NCBI RefSeq assembly: GCF_014132355.1
Contig: NZ_BLZO01000025.1
Coordinates: 94,058 to 158,057, forward strand
Reading direction: 5' to 3'
DNA from: Okeania sp. KiyG1
GTDB lineage: Bacteria; Cyanobacteriota; Cyanobacteriia; Cyanobacteriales; Microcoleaceae
DNA length: 64,000 nt
The notes beneath the pieces are model-generated. The model saw nothing but the letters and a program-made list of their open reading frames with translations. It searched no databases and was not told the DNA's origin. Below are positions 50,269 to 60,378 of this stretch, piece after piece; position 1 is the first letter of the stretch, and each line of letters starts with the position of its first letter. The position numbers and the translations under genes were made by a program.

Positions 50269-50735
50269 AGATACAGCCTGGAACTCTAAACCAATAAAAC
50301 GCGAAGCAATGTGAATTTATTGTATTGCGTAGCATCGATTTAGAATCTCTTGCATTTTAACCAAGAGAGAAGTCAAATATTAACAACTACTGAACTATCA
50401 TTGAACTTACAAAAGTTTTGACTTGATGAGATATTAATTTTTAGAGCTTTTGGTAATAAAGAACAAAGATTAATGTAAGAATTCAGCTATTAGCTGTCAG
50501 CTATCAGCAACAAGATTCTATCTTATGGGAAAGTGTTTAAATTAACAACTGACTTTAAAGGCAAGGGAGGCAACTTTTGTAGTAAGACAATTAAATATTG
50601 CTTTTATCCTAAACTAAAAGCAATAGCTGATAGCTGAAGTCCGCAGTTCCGACCATAGGAGGCTGGCTGACGGCTGAATGCTTAGATATTAAGATTAAAC
50701 TGTATCTGCTCATTCTAAAAATTAGGGTAATTTTT
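50269..50735. repeat. Gap with dispersed block
   Basis: 50475-50690 is a second copy of the block at 26890-27090 (CAGCTATTAGCTGTCAGCTA ... GGCAAGGGAGGCAACTTTTG ... GACCATAGGAGGCTGGCTG). The short open frame inside is not a gene. Confidence 0.6.
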
Positions 50736-52025
50736 ATGTCATTGCCAAAGTTTAATCTATCTCAATTATTTCCTAACTTAGACCGACAAATTTTAATTCT
50801 GGCAATGGGTAGATTATTATCTCAAATTGGTACAGGATTTACTTTATTTTATGTACCAATTTTTTTGTCAATCAAGTTGGTTTATCTACAACTTCAGTTG
50901 GTATTGCTTTAAGTAGCGCTCAAATTTCTGGCGTAATTGCTCGTTTTCTTGGAGGTTCTTTAAGTGACTCTCAATTTTTTGGTCGTCGGATAACTCTATT
51001 ATTATCATTAATTATTTCGGCACTAGCTTCAATAGTAATGGCAATAGCTAATAATTTTTCTGTTGTAGTTATCGGTAATTTATTACTAGGATTAGGTACA
51101 GGATTATATTGGCCGGCAATTGAAACTATTGTGGCAGATTTAGCAGTACCAACCGAACGTAAAGAGGCTTATGCTATTACGAGATTAGCAGATAATTTTG
51201 GTTTGCAGTTGGGAATTATTTCTGGTGGAATAGTTGTGAATTTTACAGGTGCTTATAGATCATTATTTATAGTTGATTCTATTTCATTCTTGATTTTGCA
51301 GGAATTGTATATTTATGGCTTAAGGAAACTTATAAACCAGTTAAATTAAAGCTTAAAATTGAAACAGATAGGAAAAAAATACTAATGGTTGGCTATTAGC
51401 TTTTAGCGATAGAACTCTAATTATTTTTGTGATGGTGAATGTTTTTTTTACTTTCTACATTTCTCAAATTCACAGCACAATACCTTTATATTTAAACAAC
51501 TTTGTTTCCGGAAATTTTTCACCACTAATTATCAGTGCTATATTTACAGGACATACTGCTTTGACTGTTATATTCCAATTACCAGTTGCGAGAAAATTAC
51601 GCAATTTCAGTCATGCTCAAGCATTAATAATTTCAGCAATATTATGGGGGTTAGGATTTTTCGTCATTGGTATTGCTGGAATAGTAGAAATAGGTAATAT
51701 TTTATTGACTACTTTAGCTTTAAGTTTATTTGCTATTGCTATTATTTCTTATACTCCTTCTGCTTCAGCTTTAGTAGCGGACTTAGCACCAGAATCTTTG
51801 CGTGGTATTTATTTAGCAATTAATGCTCAGTGTTGGGCGATTGGATTTTTAATCGGACCGCTATTAGGAGGATGGGTATTAGATCGAACACAAATTGTGG
51901 TAAGAATATTTTGGTTATCAATGGTAATAACTGTGGGAATTACTGTTAGTGTTTTGCAGTATCTTGACCGCAAATTGATGAGTAAAAATTTGGTTAATAG
52001 AGAGGGAGTAGGGAGTAAAGAGTAG
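50736..52025 (+). pseudogene. MFS transporter pseudogene with several frameshifts
   Basis: Starts MSLPKFNLSQLFPNLDRQIL. A shift in the T-run near 50858 must be undone to read NQVGLSTTSVGIALSSAQIS, GGSLSDSQFFGRRITLLLSL. A second shift near 51295 breaks SFLIFAGIVYLWLKETYKPV. A third lies near 51385. The last frame (51429-52025) reads FTFYISQIHSTIPLYLNNFV ... LVADLAPESLRGIYLAINAQ ... IGFLIGPLLGGWVLDRTQ. With shifts corrected this would be a 12-helix major facilitator. The frame runs into a GGGAGTAGGGAGT repeat at its end. Inactive unless the indels are sequencing errors in homopolymers. Confidence 0.8.
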
Positions 52026-52139
52026 GGGAAAATAATTGATTATTTCTTTGGAATAATACCAAGATTTCTAATCGCAAAAATATTTTAGTAGTTAGAATAA
52101 AGAATTATTCAGTTATTAATATTTATTGTTGAGTTATTG

Positions 52140-52314
52140 AATATTTAATAGAACTACTATTACTATTAGGGTTAGGGATATGGGTATTAGAACGAACACA
52201 AATTGTGGTGAAAAATTTTTGGTTAGCAATGGTAATAACTGTAGAAATTACTGTTGGTATTTTACAGTGTCTTGACCACAGATTGATGAGTAAAAATTTG
52301 GTTAATAAAGAATA
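52140..52314 (+). pseudogene. Duplicated 3' fragment of the MFS gene
   Basis: Reads LGIWVLERTQIVVKNFWLAM, VITVEITVGILQCLDHRLMS, KNLVNKE, a diverged copy of the end of the preceding transporter (GGWVLDRTQIVVRIFWLSMV). It lies directly before the tandem array and shows that duplication began in the 3' end of this gene. Confidence 0.7.
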
Positions 52315-52398
52315 GGGAGTAGGGAGTAGGGAGTAGGGAGAAATAATTGATGATTTATTTTGGATAATTGATTTGATTTTTATTATTGGAGATGTCTC

Positions 52399-54215
52399 AT
52401 GGCAGAAATATTTCAGTAGTCAGAATCAATAATTATTCAGCTATTAATATTAGATATTTAGTCAGACCATCATTATTTCAAGGCTCTGACTTTCCTGCGG
52501 AATGCTGCGCAAACAGGCAGAGGTGCTGAAGGGCGCAGTTCCTCCGGAGGAGGCTAACTGATAACTGAAATGAACGCAGATTTAGGAGTGAAAATTTGGC
52601 AAATAAAGAAAGTAATTAATGGCAGAAATATTTTAGTATTCAGAATCAATAATTATTCAGCTATTAATATTAAATATTTAGTCAGACATCATTATTTCAA
52701 GGCTCTAACTTTCCTGCGGAATGCTGTGCAAACAGGCAGAGGTACTGAAGGGCGCAGTTCCTCCGGAGGAGGCTAACTGTTAACGCAGTTCCTCCGGAGG
52801 AGGCTAACTGATAACTGAAATGAAGGTAGATTTAGGAGTGAAAATTTGGCAAATAAAGAAAGTAATTAATGGCAGAAATATTTTAGTATTCAGAATCAAT
52901 AATTATTCAGCTATTAATATTAGATGTTTAGTCAGACATCATTATTTCAAGGCTCTGAATTTCCTGCGGAATGCTGCGCAAACAGGCAGAGGTACTGTTA
53001 ACTGATAACTGATAATTGATAACTGAAATGACCGCAGATTTAGGAGTGAAAATTTGGCAAATAAAGAAAGTAATTAATGGCAGAAATATTTTAGTATTCA
53101 GAATCAATAATTATTCAGCTATTAATATTAGATGTTTAGTCAGACATCATTATTTCAAGGCTCTGAATTTCCTGCGGAATGCTGTGCAAACAGGCAGAGG
53201 TACTGTTAACTGATAACTGAAATGACCGCAGATTTAGGAGTGAAAATTTGGCAAATAAAGAAAGTAATTAATGGCAGAAATATTTTAGTATTCAGAATCA
53301 AGAATTATTCAGCTATTAATATTAGATGTTTAGTCAGACATCATTATTTCAAGGCTCTGAATTTCCTGCGGAATGCTGCGCAAACAGGCAGAGGTACTGA
53401 TAACTGATAACTGATAACTGATAACTGATAACTGATAACTGAAATGACCGCAGATTTAGGAGTGAAAATTTGGCAAATAAAGAAAGTAATTAATGGCAGA
53501 AATATTTTAGTATTCAGAATCAATAATTATTCAGCTATTAATATTAGATGTTTAGTCAGACATCATTATTTCAAGGCTCTGAATTTCCTGCGGAATGCTG
53601 CGCAAACAGGCAGAGGTACTGTTAACTGATAACTGATAACTGATAACTGAAATGACCGCAGATTTAGGAGTGAAAATTTGGCAAATAAAGAAAGTAATTA
53701 ATGGCAGAAATATTTTAGTATTCAGAATCAAGAATTATTCAGCTATTAATATTAGATATTTAGTCAGAACATCATTATTTCAAGGCTCTGAATTTCCTGC
53801 GGAATGCTGCGCAAACAGTCAGAGGTACTGAAGGGCGCAGTTCCTCCGGAAGAGGCTAACTGATAACTGATAACTGATAATTGATAACTGAAATGAACGC
53901 AGATTTAGGAGTGAAAAATTGGCAAATACAGAAAGTAATTAATGACATAAATATTTTAGTATTCAGAATCAAGAATTATTCAGCTATTAATATTAGATAT
54001 TTAGTCAGAACATCATTATTTCAAGGCTCTGAATTTCCTGCGGAATGCTGCGCAAACAGGCAGAGGTACTGTTAACTGATAACTGATAACTGATAACTGA
54101 TAACTGATAACTGAAATGACCGCAGATTTAGGAGTGAAAAATTGGCAAATACAGAAAGTAATTAATGACATAAATATTTCAGAATTCAGAATCAAGAATT
54201 AGTTGATGAGAGATT
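52399..54215 (+). repeat. Tandem array of about nine units of 190-250 bp
   Basis: Units share ATGACCGCAGATTTAGGAGT, GCAAATAAAGAAAGTAATTA, GGCAGAAATATTTTAGTATT, TTTAGTCAGACATCATTATT, then the mini-repeat TTTCCTGCGGAATGCTGCGC, AGGCAGAGGTACTG and GATAACTGATAACTG linkers. ATGs of units lie at 52570, 52820, 53028, 53222, 53444, 53652, 53892 and 54115, plus a leading partial unit from 52399. Spacing varies because the number of linker copies differs, and some units carry a GCAGTTCCTCCGGAGGAGGC block. Each can be translated as a 61-68-residue frame, but that frame runs through the mini-repeat, so it is probably not a gene. A related non-repeated ancestor is visible near 52060-52130. Confidence 0.8.
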
Positions 54216-54599
54216 TAGAACCTCCAACAATTAAAGACGACTAAATTATCAGATTTTGTAGGGTATTAAAATTAATTATACTTTTACCGGAATTGCCAAC
54301 TAAATTTGCCAGTAGTTCAAAATTAAACTCATAACTCAGAATTATTTCTCGCTCAAAACATCACACTAAACTCAATCTCAATATCCAAATATTACCCAGT
54401 GGAAAACAAATACCTTAAATGTAAATTATTTTGGCTCCTGATTGACAAAAATCAATTCTTTAAGTTGATTAAATTCACAAACCTGTTAAATTAATCAAGA
54501 TTTAATGAGACAATACATACAATACATTGTACTTGAGTGTCGGGACTGAACAATTTCATTCAACCCCACTCTCACCATATAGAATACCAAAAAGAGAAA
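54216..54599. other. Upstream region of cyanoP
   Basis: No gene seen apart from the cyanoP leader. An open frame extends upstream of the cyanoP ATG to 54537, but the signal peptide fixes the start at 54600. Confidence 0.5.
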
Positions 54600-55142
54600 A
54601 TGTTCAAAAAAATTGTAGCTTTATGTTTAGTAGCGATCGCTCTGGTACTAACAGGTTGTGTTTCTATTGGCGGTGGACTACAAAGCTTCGTGGATACAAC
54701 TGATGGTTATGAATTCCTTTATCCTAACGGTTGGCTCGAAGTCAAAGTATCTGATGGCCCGGATGTAGTATTCCATGACCTAGTTGAGGCCACTGAGAAT
54801 GTTAGTGTCGTTATTAGTCCCGTAGTCGGAGATAAAACTCTGGCTGACTTGGGTACTCCTACTGAAGTAGGATATAAACTGAGCAAAAATGCCATTGCAC
54901 CAACAGACTCTGGTCGGGAAGCAGAATTAGTAAGTGCAGAAGCACGAGAATATAAAGCTAAAACATATTATCAACTGGAATATGCTGTTAAATTAGCTGA
55001 TGGGAGAAAGCGTCATAATTTAGCAAGTGTAGGAGTTAGTCGAGGTAAACTGTTGACTATGAATATTTCAACTACTGAAGCACGCTGGCAAAAACTACAT
55101 GATAAGTTTGAGCAAGTTATTAACTCTTTCTCTATATATTAG
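54600..55142 (+). CDS. CyanoP (PsbP-like) photosystem II lipoprotein
   Basis: 180 residues from the ATG at 54600 (AAAGAGAAA before it). A lipoprotein signal MFKKIVALCLVAIALVLTGC places the lipid-modified cysteine at 20. The mature part has the PsbP fold phrases DTTDGYEFLYPNGWLEVKV, PDVVFHDLVEATENVSVVIS and AREYKAKTYYQLEYAVKLAD. CyanoP sits on the lumenal side of photosystem II and helps early assembly. The maf gene follows 132 bases downstream in the same direction, an arrangement I recall as common in cyanobacteria. Confidence 0.9.
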   Translation: MFKKIVALCLVAIALVLTGCVSIGGGLQSFVDTTDGYEFLYPNGWLEVKVSDGPDVVFHDLVEATENVSVVISPVVGDKTLADLGTPTEVGYKLSKNAIAPTDSGREAELVSAEAREYKAKTYYQLEYAVKLADGRKRHNLASVGVSRGKLLTMNISTTEARWQKLHDKFEQVINSFSIY

Positions 55143-55274
55143 TGAGAATTTTTTATATTAGTCAGGACTAGCAAATTTTAAGTTTTCCAATCTTAAAAAA
55201 TATCGTTAAATATAGGCTATAGTCCTGACAAATTATCAATGTTTTATGGAATATTTTTTTGCTTGCTTGAAAAT

Positions 55275-55889
55275 ATGAAAACTCCAACCTTCATATTAGC
55301 TTCATCATCATCAGCGAGACTTCGCTTGTTGAAAACTATTGGTATTCATCCTATAGTTATGCCTAGTAACTTTGATGAATCAAAAGTTAAATTAATAGAA
55401 CCTCGAAAATTAGTAGAAACATTAGCCCAGGCTAAAGCAGAAACAATAGCTAAGTCTCTAATGAAAGAGAACTTATCTGAAACACAATCAAATTTAATTT
55501 TAGGATGTGATTCAGTATTAGTTATTGATGACGAAATTTATGGTAAACCTGCTGATAATAAAGAGGCGATCGCTCGATGGCAAAAAATGCGCGGTCGAGT
55601 TGGTCAATTGTACACAGGTCATGCTTTAATCGATCTAGTTAAAAATCAAACTCTCGTACTTTGTAGAATGACAAAAGTTCATTTTGCTCTGGTAAACGAC
55701 CGTGAAATAGAAGCTTATGTTGCGACTGGAGAACCTTTAAAATGTGCTGGTTGTTTTGCCATAGAAGGTAAAGGTGGTTTATTTATTGAAAAAATAGAAG
55801 GTTGTCATACTAATGTAATTGGTTTAAGTCTACCATTATTGAGAGTTATGCTAAATAGTTTAGGATATCAAGTTAGCAACTTTTGGTAG
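55275..55889 (+). CDS. maf: Maf family nucleoside-triphosphate pyrophosphatase
   Basis: 204 residues from the ATG at 55275 (a frame extension to 55239 lacks family sequence). Maf proteins hydrolyse non-canonical or canonical NTPs/dNTPs to NMPs. Motifs: [20 protein letters not shown] (P-loop-like start), [43 protein letters not shown] and [20 protein letters not shown], then [11 protein letters not shown]. It overlaps a HIP1 site near 55567. Probably co-transcribed with cyanoP. Cytosolic. Confidence 0.9.
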   Translation: MKTPTFILASSSSARLRLLKTIGIHPIVMPSNFDESKVKLIEPRKLVETLAQAKAETIAKSLMKENLSETQSNLILGCDSVLVIDDEIYGKPADNKEAIARWQKMRGRVGQLYTGHALIDLVKNQTLVLCRMTKVHFALVNDREIEAYVATGEPLKCAGCFAIEGKGGLFIEKIEGCHTNVIGLSLPLLRVMLNSLGYQVSNFW

Positions 55890-56467
55890 ATTATAAAATA
55901 TCCTATTTTTAATCTGATAATTCTTTTAAATTGAAGAGTAATAGCAAACTTATTTCCTACTTATAACTATAAGGATTGAAAATTAAAGAAAGCTCAGAAA
56001 ATTATTTAACAACTAATATTATAAGTAACTAAGGCAATTCAACTTGTATAGCTCTTGAAGAAGCCAGAAGGCAGAAGGAAAAATTGCTTATGGATAGTCA
56101 ACGACCAGCCACTCCATGCCTTATAAACCCAAACAATTTTAAGCACCCCCGTTGACGGTGGAGTATTAAACCTGCAAAAGAAAAGATAAAATCATCATTC
56201 ATCAACATCCAAGAATAGAAAAGCATTGCTAATAGCTAACTCATAATTTAAATTTGCATAATATTTGAACAATTAATAATTTAAAAATTACTTCATATAA
56301 AAAAATAGGATTCAATAAAAATAATTTATTTTATTTTATTGATTTTTACTTTAAGAAGCTATTTGTAAATACAAGATTAAGTAGGGTGTGTGACAGCACA
56401 GTTACCATTTCTGGAATAATGGTCGGTGTTACATCTCATGTACTGCTTGCTGTGGGATGGTGCGTTA
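55890..56467. other. AT-rich gap, no gene seen
   Basis: Nothing codes here. A hairpin-like CACCCCCGTTGACGGTGGAG lies near 56144-56163. GTAGGGTGTGTGACAGCACA at about 56382 and CTCACCCTATACAATC at about 56610 form weak inverted ends around the following MITE. Confidence 0.4.
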
Positions 56468-56594
56468 TATCATGTTCGGTTGAATACTTACACTTTGGAG
56501 GAAGGAAGGCAGCTATGCAGAAGGCAGAAGGCAGAAGGTAAGAAAAGGTTAAAAGGGATAAAGTTTTTTTATAACTGATTATCCGAACATGATA
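56468..56594. mobile_element. MITE with TATCATGTTCGG ends
   Basis: 12-bp perfect inverted repeats TATCATGTTCGG (56468-56479) and CCGAACATGATA (56583-56594) enclose 103 bases that include a GGCAGAAGGCAGAAGG run. No reading frame. By size and ends it is a non-autonomous DNA transposon. Confidence 0.65.
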
Positions 56595-56739
56595 TTACAT
56601 TTCATTAACTCACCCTATACAATCTAATATTTATTTGACCGAAAAATTGGGTCCCAAGCCTCGCCCTTCTAGGGCGACTTTTTAGTTGTTAAGTGTTTCA
56701 ATTAATATGTTACAATACTGTTAGTTTAAATATCGAATT

Positions 56740-58023
56740 ATGAAAGCTAGATTTAAGTATCGCATATATCCAACACCGGGACAAAAGCATCAATTAGCAA
56801 AGCTATTTGGTTGCGTTTGCTGGCGCAACACTTCGTGAACGTGTTGTTTGGAATGATAGCCTAGCTTGTTGTCAAGAAAAATACAAATCAGGAGGTAAGA
56901 AACCCACTAACTCACAACTACAAAAACAGTTTATTACTCAAGCAAAAAAGACTGAAAATAGAGAGTGGCTTCAAGAAGTTTCTAACATACCATTGCAGCA
57001 ATCTTTGAATGATTTAAACCAGGCTTATCAAAACTTTTTTCAATCAACAAAAGGCCAGAGAAAAGGTAAACCTGTTAAACCTCCTAAATTCAAAAGTAGA
57101 AAGTCAAAACAAACTGCTAGATTTACAAGAGGAGGTTTTAAAGTTGGTCAGCATAAAGTTTATTTAGCCAAAGTTGGAAAACTCAAGATAGTTTGGTCTA
57201 GAGAGTTACCTGCTGCTCCATCATCAGTAACAGTAATCAAAGACGTAGGGGCAAACGGCCGTTTGCCCCTACATAGATATTTCTTAAGTTTTGTAGTAGA
57301 AACTTGTGCCAAAACCTTGCCTCGTACTGATAATTCAGTGGGGATAGACTTAGGCATTAAAACCTTTGCTACATTTAGTGATGGTACGAAGGTTGATGCA
57401 CCTAAACCATTGAAAAAACGGATTAAAAAGTAGCCTCTTTCAGAGGAGCTGCGCTAACGAAAGCTAAGTAAATCATTATCAAAAAAAACCTTTGGGTCTA
57501 AACAATATGAAAAAGCTAGATTGAGAGTAGCTAAATTTTCCTACGGAATGCTGCGCAAACATGCCAAAGTAAAAGACATGAGGACTGATTTTCTGCATAA
57601 ATTGTCCACTGAAATAATTCGTGAAAACCAAACAATTGTTTTAGAGGATTTGAATGTTTCTGGAATGGTCAAAAAGCGGTGCGACCCCGCGACGACGCCA
57701 GCTCGCTTGCGGAACGCGCACCAAGAGACCGTAAATTATCCAGAGCAATATCAGATTTAGGTTGGCGGACATTCCGAACACTTCTAGAAGGTAAAGCAGA
57801 AAAATACGGTCGCGATTTCAGAGTAATTAATCGTTGGGAGCCAACCAGCCAAAAATGCAGTTGTTGTGGTTTTCGTGGAGGCAAATTAGACCTTCAAGTG
57901 CGAGAGTGGGAATGCCTTAACTGTGGTGCAAAACACGATAGAGACAAGAATGCAGCAATAAATATATTAGTCGCGGGCGGGCAGTCCGAGACAAAAAACG
58001 GACGTGGAGGCAAGCGTAAGACT
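56740..58023 (+). pseudogene. tnpB: tnpB interrupted by at least five palindromic mini-insertions
   Basis: Reads KARFKYRIYPTPGQKHQLAK, LFGCV, then an insertion. It continues VVWNDSLACCQEKYKSGGKK ... VGIDLGIKTFATFSDG (RuvC-I Asp) ... IVLEDLNVSGMVK (Glu) ... QKCSCCGFRGGKL, CLNCGAKHDRDKNAAINIL (zinc ribbon and third Asp). Insertions sit at about 56818-56839 (frame-breaking), 57245-57272 (28-bp palindrome, in frame as GANGRLPLHR), 57431-57461 (brings a stop), 57536-57560 (24 nt in frame as FSYGMLRK) and 57676-57728 (frame-breaking). Removing them restores a full-length TnpB. Confidence 0.85.
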
Positions 58024-58137
58024 ACTGCAAAAGTAGCAGCAGCCTGTGTTAGCGGCAGCTATGCGAAGCAAAACGTCAACCCACCGAGGAGCTACGGCGG
58101 TAGGAATCCCCGCGCCTTTAGGCCGGGGAGGATGTCA
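57961..58137 (+). ncRNA. Omega-RNA-like 3' region of the tnpB element
   Basis: Conserved with 31474-31620 on the other strand (GGACGTGGAGGCAAGCGT, GACTACTGCAAAAGTAGCAG hairpin, CCCACCGAGGAGCTACGG, CCCCGCGCCTTTAGGCCGGG hairpin, GATGTCAA end). Relative to that copy about 25 bases (TTAGCGGCAGCTATGCGAAG...) are inserted at about 58049-58073, from another mini-repeat family. Function as guide RNA is inferred from TnpB biology. Confidence 0.55.
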
Positions 58138-58406
58138 AAAACACTCTCTTTCGCATTGCAGGGGAGTAAGGGAGTGGGGGAGAAGTAAACATCCGAAATA
58201 TGCTGTATCTATAAAGTGCATATTTAACGCTAAAAATAAAATATTTATTTTACCCTATTTTACAATACATTCACAAGCAAACCTCAAAAATAAAATTTTT
58301 CTTTAATACCATTGACAAATTCTTAAATAAAATTATTCTGATTTACAGCAGTAAAAGCTGATACAGATTAAATTGCTAAGTTACTAAATCATTTTGAGGT
58401 TAAGTT

Positions 58407-58976
58407 ATGGTTATTGAGCGCGTTCCTGATGTAGTATTCAAAACCCGTGTCCGTGATGAATCTGTTGAAGGACCTAACCCTTTTCGTTGGCAAGACAAAA
58501 CTACCCAAGATATTTTTGGTGGCAAGCGCGTAGTATTATTTGCATTACCTGGAGCTTTTACACCAACTTGCTCATCTACTCACTTACCTCGCTATGAAGA
58601 ACTATACGATGAATTCAAAGCACAAGGAATAGGCGAAATTATTTGTCTATCAGTAAACGATGCCTTCGTAATGTTCCAATGGGGTAAACAGCAAAATGCC
58701 AAAAATGTATTCCTATTACCAGATGGCAATGGAGAATTCTCTCGTAAAATGGGAATGTTAGTAGATAAGTCCAATATCGGTTTTGGTATGCGTTCCTGGC
58801 GCTATGCAATGGTTGTCAATGACTGTAAAATCGAAAAGATATTTGTTGAAGAAGGTTTTAGCGACAACTATGGTGACGATCCATTTGAGACATCTGACGC
58901 AGATACGGTATTAGCCTATCTAAAAGGTACAGAACCACCAGCAGAAAAACCAGCTCGATTAGAGTTTGTTGGCTAG
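58407..58976 (+). CDS. Peroxiredoxin, PrxII/Prx5 type
   Basis: 189 residues. Reduces H2O2 and organic peroxides with a thioredoxin- or glutathione-linked donor; cytosolic. The active-site loop ALPGAFTPTCSSTHLPRYEE holds the peroxidatic Cys55, with Thr52 and the distal Arg in MRSWRYAMVVND. A second cysteine at 80 (EIICLSVND) suits an atypical mechanism. FLLPDGNGEFSRKMGM and ETSDADTVLAYL are family phrases. There is no fused glutaredoxin domain. Single gene, no clear ribosome site. Confidence 0.93.
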   Translation: MVIERVPDVVFKTRVRDESVEGPNPFRWQDKTTQDIFGGKRVVLFALPGAFTPTCSSTHLPRYEELYDEFKAQGIGEIICLSVNDAFVMFQWGKQQNAKNVFLLPDGNGEFSRKMGMLVDKSNIGFGMRSWRYAMVVNDCKIEKIFVEEGFSDNYGDDPFETSDADTVLAYLKGTEPPAEKPARLEFVG

Positions 58977-59225
58977 TTTGCCTCTCTAACATAGAGCTGA
59001 AACGGACAATAATAATACTATATGTAGCAATTAAATGTGATTTTTGAACTGTAGCGTCTAAAATTCAACCTAAACAATAATTTTTTTGCGCTATGAGGAT
59101 ATCTTCATATTGCTATATATAGTGTTAATCTATTTTAGTAACTAATAATAACCAAAATATATTCGACAATTTCCATTGTCTTCACTTCAGTTGGTAAATA
59201 ATCATATAATTTTTATCTATTCAAA
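58977..59225. other. Intergenic, no feature recognised
   Basis: AT-rich, with no gene or clear repeat. It ends in TATTCAAA, the left target duplication of the next element. Confidence 0.5.
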
Positions 59226-59442
59226 GGGTGCATCTCAATTAAGTGATAAGTAATTATACTCAAGAAGAGGGAATGCTCAAAACACTTGGTGAATTTACAG
59301 GTAAACTCAGACTATAGAGCATCCTGATTTTTGGCGTGCATCTCTTATGTGCAAAAATACTTTTTTCCTATTCCCTATTCCCTATTCCCTCCATACCTAA
59401 AAGCGATAAATTTTTGACTTTCTTCAAAACTGAGATGCACCC
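59226..59442. mobile_element. MITE with 12-bp ends and perfect 8-bp target duplication
   Basis: 217 bp from GGGTGCATCTCA (59226-59237) to TGAGATGCACCC (59431-59442), flanked on both sides by TATTCAAA (59218-59225 and 59443-59450). There is no reading frame inside; the interior includes a CCTATTCCCTATTCCC run. Size, ends and target duplication define a non-autonomous DNA transposon. An 8-bp AT-rich duplication fits families such as ISL3, but the parent IS is not in the window. Confidence 0.85.
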
Positions 59443-59541
59443 TATTCAAACTAAAATAAATAGGAAAAATTAGATAGATGTTCAACCGATACATTATAGT
59501 GATAATGATTTGATTTGAATAATATTTATAGACTATCAAGA

Positions 59542-60372
59542 ATGATCGTTGAAACTAGACAAAAAAGAATAGGTATTTTTGATAGTGGGATAGGAGGTTT
59601 AACTGTTCTGAGAGAGCTATATAGACAGTTACCTAGTGAATCTATTCTTTACTTTGGAGATACAGCAAGATTACCTTATGGTACAAGAACTAGCAAAGAA
59701 ATTGTGCAGTTTGTAGATGAAATTATAGAGTGGTTAATCAAAAGTGGAGTTAAAATGGTATTGATGGCTTGTAATACCAGTTCAGCTCTTGCTTTAGAAA
59801 AAATTAAGTCTAAATTTGATATTCCAATCCTAGGATTGATTGTACCAGGGGCAAAAGCTGCAGTAGAATTAGGAACAAGAATAGGTGTAATTGCTACCCC
59901 CGCAACTGCTGCTAGTAATGCCTATCGTACTGCTATTCTAGAGGCAAATGCTTCTGCTAAAGTGTGGCAAGTAGGCTGTCCCTATTTCGTACCTTTAATA
60001 GAGCAAAATCAACTACATAATCCTTACACATATCAGATAGCAGAAGAATATTTGATGCCATTAATACAGCAAAAAATTGACACATTGGTTTATGGTTGTA
60101 CTCACTATCCCTATTTAGAACCAATATTGCGTTCTTTTCTACCTAGAAATGTTAGTTTTGTAGACCCTGCTGTATCTCTAGTTAAAGTAGCTGCTAAAAA
60201 ACTAGAAATTATGAATTTGCAAAACTATGAGAAGGCAAAACCAACAAAATTCGTAGTTAGCGGTTCTCCTCAAAAATTTGCTGAATTATCATTACAATGG
60301 CTTGGTTATAAACCAATTGTACAATCAGTTTCTTTCTCTACTTTTCTAGAAAAATCTATTTCTATGGCATAG
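59542..60372 (+). CDS. murI: Glutamate racemase, canonical copy
   Basis: 276 residues from the ATG at 59542 (a TTG nine codons earlier is less likely). Makes D-glutamate for peptidoglycan. Motifs: RIGIFDSGIGGLTVLRELYR, YFGDTARLPYGTRT, the first catalytic Cys in LMACNTSSALAL, IGVIATPATAASNAY and the second Cys in VYGCTHYPYL, with VSGSPQKFAE near the end. It matches the usual cyanobacterial MurI more closely than the copy at 3547-4449 and is probably the housekeeping enzyme. MITEs flank it on both sides (59226-59442 and 60379-60517). Confidence 0.94.
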   Translation: MIVETRQKRIGIFDSGIGGLTVLRELYRQLPSESILYFGDTARLPYGTRTSKEIVQFVDEIIEWLIKSGVKMVLMACNTSSALALEKIKSKFDIPILGLIVPGAKAAVELGTRIGVIATPATAASNAYRTAILEANASAKVWQVGCPYFVPLIEQNQLHNPYTYQIAEEYLMPLIQQKIDTLVYGCTHYPYLEPILRSFLPRNVSFVDPAVSLVKVAAKKLEIMNLQNYEKAKPTKFVVSGSPQKFAELSLQWLGYKPIVQSVSFSTFLEKSISMA

Positions 60373-60378
60373 AATTTA

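Larger units (their letters stand above)
56660..58137 (+). mobile_element. IS200/IS605-type tnpB element riddled with mini-insertions
   Basis: The left-end hairpin TCGCCCTTCTAGGGCGA (56661-56677) is followed by CTTTTTAG. The right end has TAGGAATCCCCGCGCCTTTA, then GGCCGGGGAGGATGTCAA, ending at 58137. Both ends match the tnpB-less element at 31474-31690, which identifies that element as a deletion derivative of this type. Confidence 0.75.

Noticed and set aside
52570-54075. Family of 61-68-residue proteins beginning MTADLGVKIWQIKKV
   Set aside because: The frames run through the dispersed TTTCCTGCGGAATGC mini-repeat and GATAACT linkers, are not found outside the array, and are preceded by no ribosome site other than repeat sequence. 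Best read as repeat units.
57669-57884. Arg/Ser-rich open frame on the minus strand
   Set aside because: Antisense reading of the mini-insertion and zinc-ribbon part of a tnpB pseudogene.
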